Shown: positions 21,613-22,669 of the stretch, in pieces
Numbering within the stretch: the stretch's first letter is position 1
How the letters are laid out: the number at the start of each line of letters is the position of its first letter
Assembly: GCA_900540865.1 (NCBI GenBank)
Contig: UQHH01000044.1
Coordinates: 1 to 22,669, forward strand
DNA: 22,669 nt
From: an uncultured Oscillospiraceae bacterium
GTDB lineage: Bacteria; Bacillota; Clostridia; Oscillospirales; Acutalibacteraceae
Direction of reading: 5' to 3'
Made by a program: the position numbers and the translations under genes
Notes under the pieces: model-generated
Databases searched by the model: none
The model's input: the letters and a program-made list of their open reading frames with translations, nothing else
What the model was told of the DNA's origin: nothing

Positions 21613-21838
21613 CTTTAAAGTAGCATTAGAAAAAGCAAGAACTGGTGACAATACAGCAATGGAACAGATTATAAAAATGGTTATGCCAATGATTAATAAG
21701 AAATCAACAGTTAAAGGCAGGATTGACGAGGAACTAAAAGCAATATTAATTACAGAAGTAAAAGAAGTACAAAGCCGAAAAATTGGCAGAGAATACAGGA
21801 TTTCAAAAGTAAATATTATTACATATTTACTTAAATAA
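21605..21838 (+). CDS. HTH-domain element protein (Tn916 Orf8 type)
   Basis: Protein of 77 residues beginning MSSFKVALEKARTGDNTAME, with the A-x-x-G-D-x-x-A-M-x-x-I-I pattern of Orf8-like helix-turn-helix proteins of conjugative transposons, themselves resembling sigma region 2 fragments. Its last residues read SKVNIITYLLK. AAAGGGGGC lies 7 bases before the ATG, and the start overlaps the sigma-like gene by 8 bases, so both are one unit. A terminator follows before the integrase. Confidence 0.7.
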   Translation: MSSFKVALEKARTGDNTAMEQIIKMVMPMINKKSTVKGRIDEELKAILITEVKEVQSRKIGREYRISKVNIITYLLK

Positions 21839-21858
21839 TCAAGGAATAATGGCATTTT

Positions 21859-21905
21859 AAGGCCTACCGTGATATAATATCACCATCAACGGTAGGGCTT
21901 TTCCT
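21859..21905 (+). terminator. Terminator between orf8-like gene and integrase
   Basis: A 12-bp stem with one mismatch (21859-21870 with 21889-21900) is followed by TT and T-rich sequence. Its loop carries the integrase promoter described next, so termination of one unit and initiation of the next share about 45 bases. Confidence 0.7.
21869..21883 (+). promoter_or_regulatory. Palindromic extended -10 promoter for the integrase
   Basis: GTGATATAATATCAC is a 7-1-7 palindrome that contains TGATATAAT, a perfect extended -10 (TATAAT at 21873-21878). There is no good -35. The start would be near 21885, about 40 bases before the integrase ATG. The palindrome could be a repressor site covering the -10. 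Confidence 0.45.
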
Positions 21906-21926
21906 GTTATTTGGAAGGAGTGATAA

Positions 21927-22669
21927 ATGTTAACAGTTAGCCTACAAGAAAAAAAACGGAATTTACCAAGCTGTTGTAAGTTATAAAGATAAAAATAATA
22001 AATGGAGACAAAAATGGATTTCTACAAAATTACAAGTTAAAGGAAATAAAAAGTTAGCTATTCAAAAAGCCAATGAATTAAAAGAAGAATTCGAGCAAAA
22101 ACTTGCATTAAAAAGATCAGATAATTTAAAAACCATAGCAATAAATGATATTCTTTTTTTAGACTTCATAAAAAAATGGCTGGAGACAATAAAAAACACC
22201 ATTGAACCTAACACCTATGACGGTTATGAGCAAATGGTGAATTACAGAATCACTCAATATTTTACTTCAAATCAAATTAAATTAAAAGAATTGCATCCTT
22301 TGCATATTCAAGAATTTTACAATTCAATGTCAGCAGACGGATTAAGTACCAGTACTGTATTACGTTATCATGCAATCATTAGAAAATCCTTAGATTATGC
22401 TTTTAAAATGGATATGATAGTTAGTAATCCCGCTGATAAAGTGGAGAAACCAAAACCAGAGCAATTTATTGTTTCATTCTATAATGATAACGAATTAAAA
22501 ATTCTATTTGAAAAGTCAAAAAATGATCCATTAGAATTAGTGATTTTTCTTACTGCATTTTATGGGCTTCGTAGAAGTGAAGTGTTAGGTCTTAAATGGT
22601 CGGCGATTGATTTTGAAAAGAAGACTATAACTATAAGGCACAAAATAATTCAAGTGCAAAATAAGATTA
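21927..22669 (+). CDS. int: Tyrosine recombinase/integrase, 5' part, frame broken at an A8 run
   Basis: Site-specific recombinase of the Tn916 Int type, cut by the window end. GGAAGGAG precedes the ATG by 7 bases. The first frame gives MLTVSLQEKKRNLPSCCKL and stops at about 21984. If one A is removed from the A8 run at 21949-21956, it reads MLTVSLQEKNGIYQAVVSYK and stays open to the end. It then shows the arm-type DNA-binding region (to about residue 60), the core-binding domain (DFIKKWLETIKNT onward) and the start of the catalytic domain, with the first catalytic Arg in FYGLRRSEVLGL. The later His, Arg and Tyr lie beyond the window. In the intact frame no start codon exists before the core-binding domain, so the break matters. 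Confidence 0.8.

Larger units (their letters stand above)
20515..22669 (+). mobile_element. Integrative element, partial (Tn916-like regulatory and integrase genes)
   Basis: From the dpaB break to the window end the DNA is AT-rich and carries an HTH regulator, a 57-residue protein, a sigma-region-4-like protein, an Orf8-like protein and a tyrosine integrase, all on the plus strand. The last three resemble the orf7-orf8-int end of Tn916-type elements; an xis gene is not seen between orf8 and int. Because such integrases usually lie at an element end, the right end could be close, giving a small element, but this cannot be decided here. Confidence 0.7.

Overview
The window looks like a chromosomal segment from an anaerobic, endospore-forming Clostridia member, probably of the Oscillospirales/Ruminococcaceae type. 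This is inferred from protein content: a ferredoxin-dependent 2-oxoacid oxidoreductase, dipicolinate synthase, MurT/GatD, RecD2, a solitary MazF and a DUF1540 protein. Base composition is moderate, with many GCG/CGC codons. From about 20,515 onward the DNA becomes visibly AT-rich and carries integrative-element genes.

Left part (1-9,210, almost all minus strand). A 260-base array of tandem hairpins (29-285) follows a HAD hydrolase gene. Upstream of that lies a long minus-strand gene series. In transcription order it is: a zinc-ribbon membrane protein, metY-like O-acetylhomoserine sulfhydrylase, a ParA-like ATPase, a ferredoxin subunit, three 2-oxoacid:ferredoxin oxidoreductase subunits (vor/kor type), then a TrpXYZ-like ABC importer (lipoprotein, permease, ATPase). 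A good vegetative promoter sits at 9178-9206, a weaker internal one at 6508-6536, and a strong terminator at 943-968. The arrangement suggests linked uptake and oxidation of an amino acid or its 2-oxoacid.

Middle part (9,210-14,050). A solitary mazF toxin gene, a two-LysM protein, a radical SAM protein of the SPL family and enolase are followed by a convergent terminator, a Nudix hydrolase and comF.

Right chromosomal part (14,050-20,514). The minus-strand genes are recD2, a GatD-like gene, murT and a small membrane protein. The GatD-like protein has lost both catalytic residues of its glutaminase site, and its MurT partner is changed at a matching motif. On the plus strand come a Cys-rich DUF1540 protein and the dipicolinate synthase operon dpaA-dpaB, preceded by a sequence matching a sigma-K promoter.

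The most striking feature is at about 20,514. dpaB stops after 115 codons, at a conserved motif, where AT-rich foreign DNA begins. That DNA holds an HTH regulator, a small ORF, a sigma-region-4-like protein, a Tn916 Orf8-like protein and a tyrosine integrase that runs off the window. The layout resembles intervening elements of sporulation genes, which excise in the mother cell to rebuild the gene. The integrase reading frame is broken at a run of eight A residues near its 5' end: an assembly error, a mutation, or a slippage-controlled gene.
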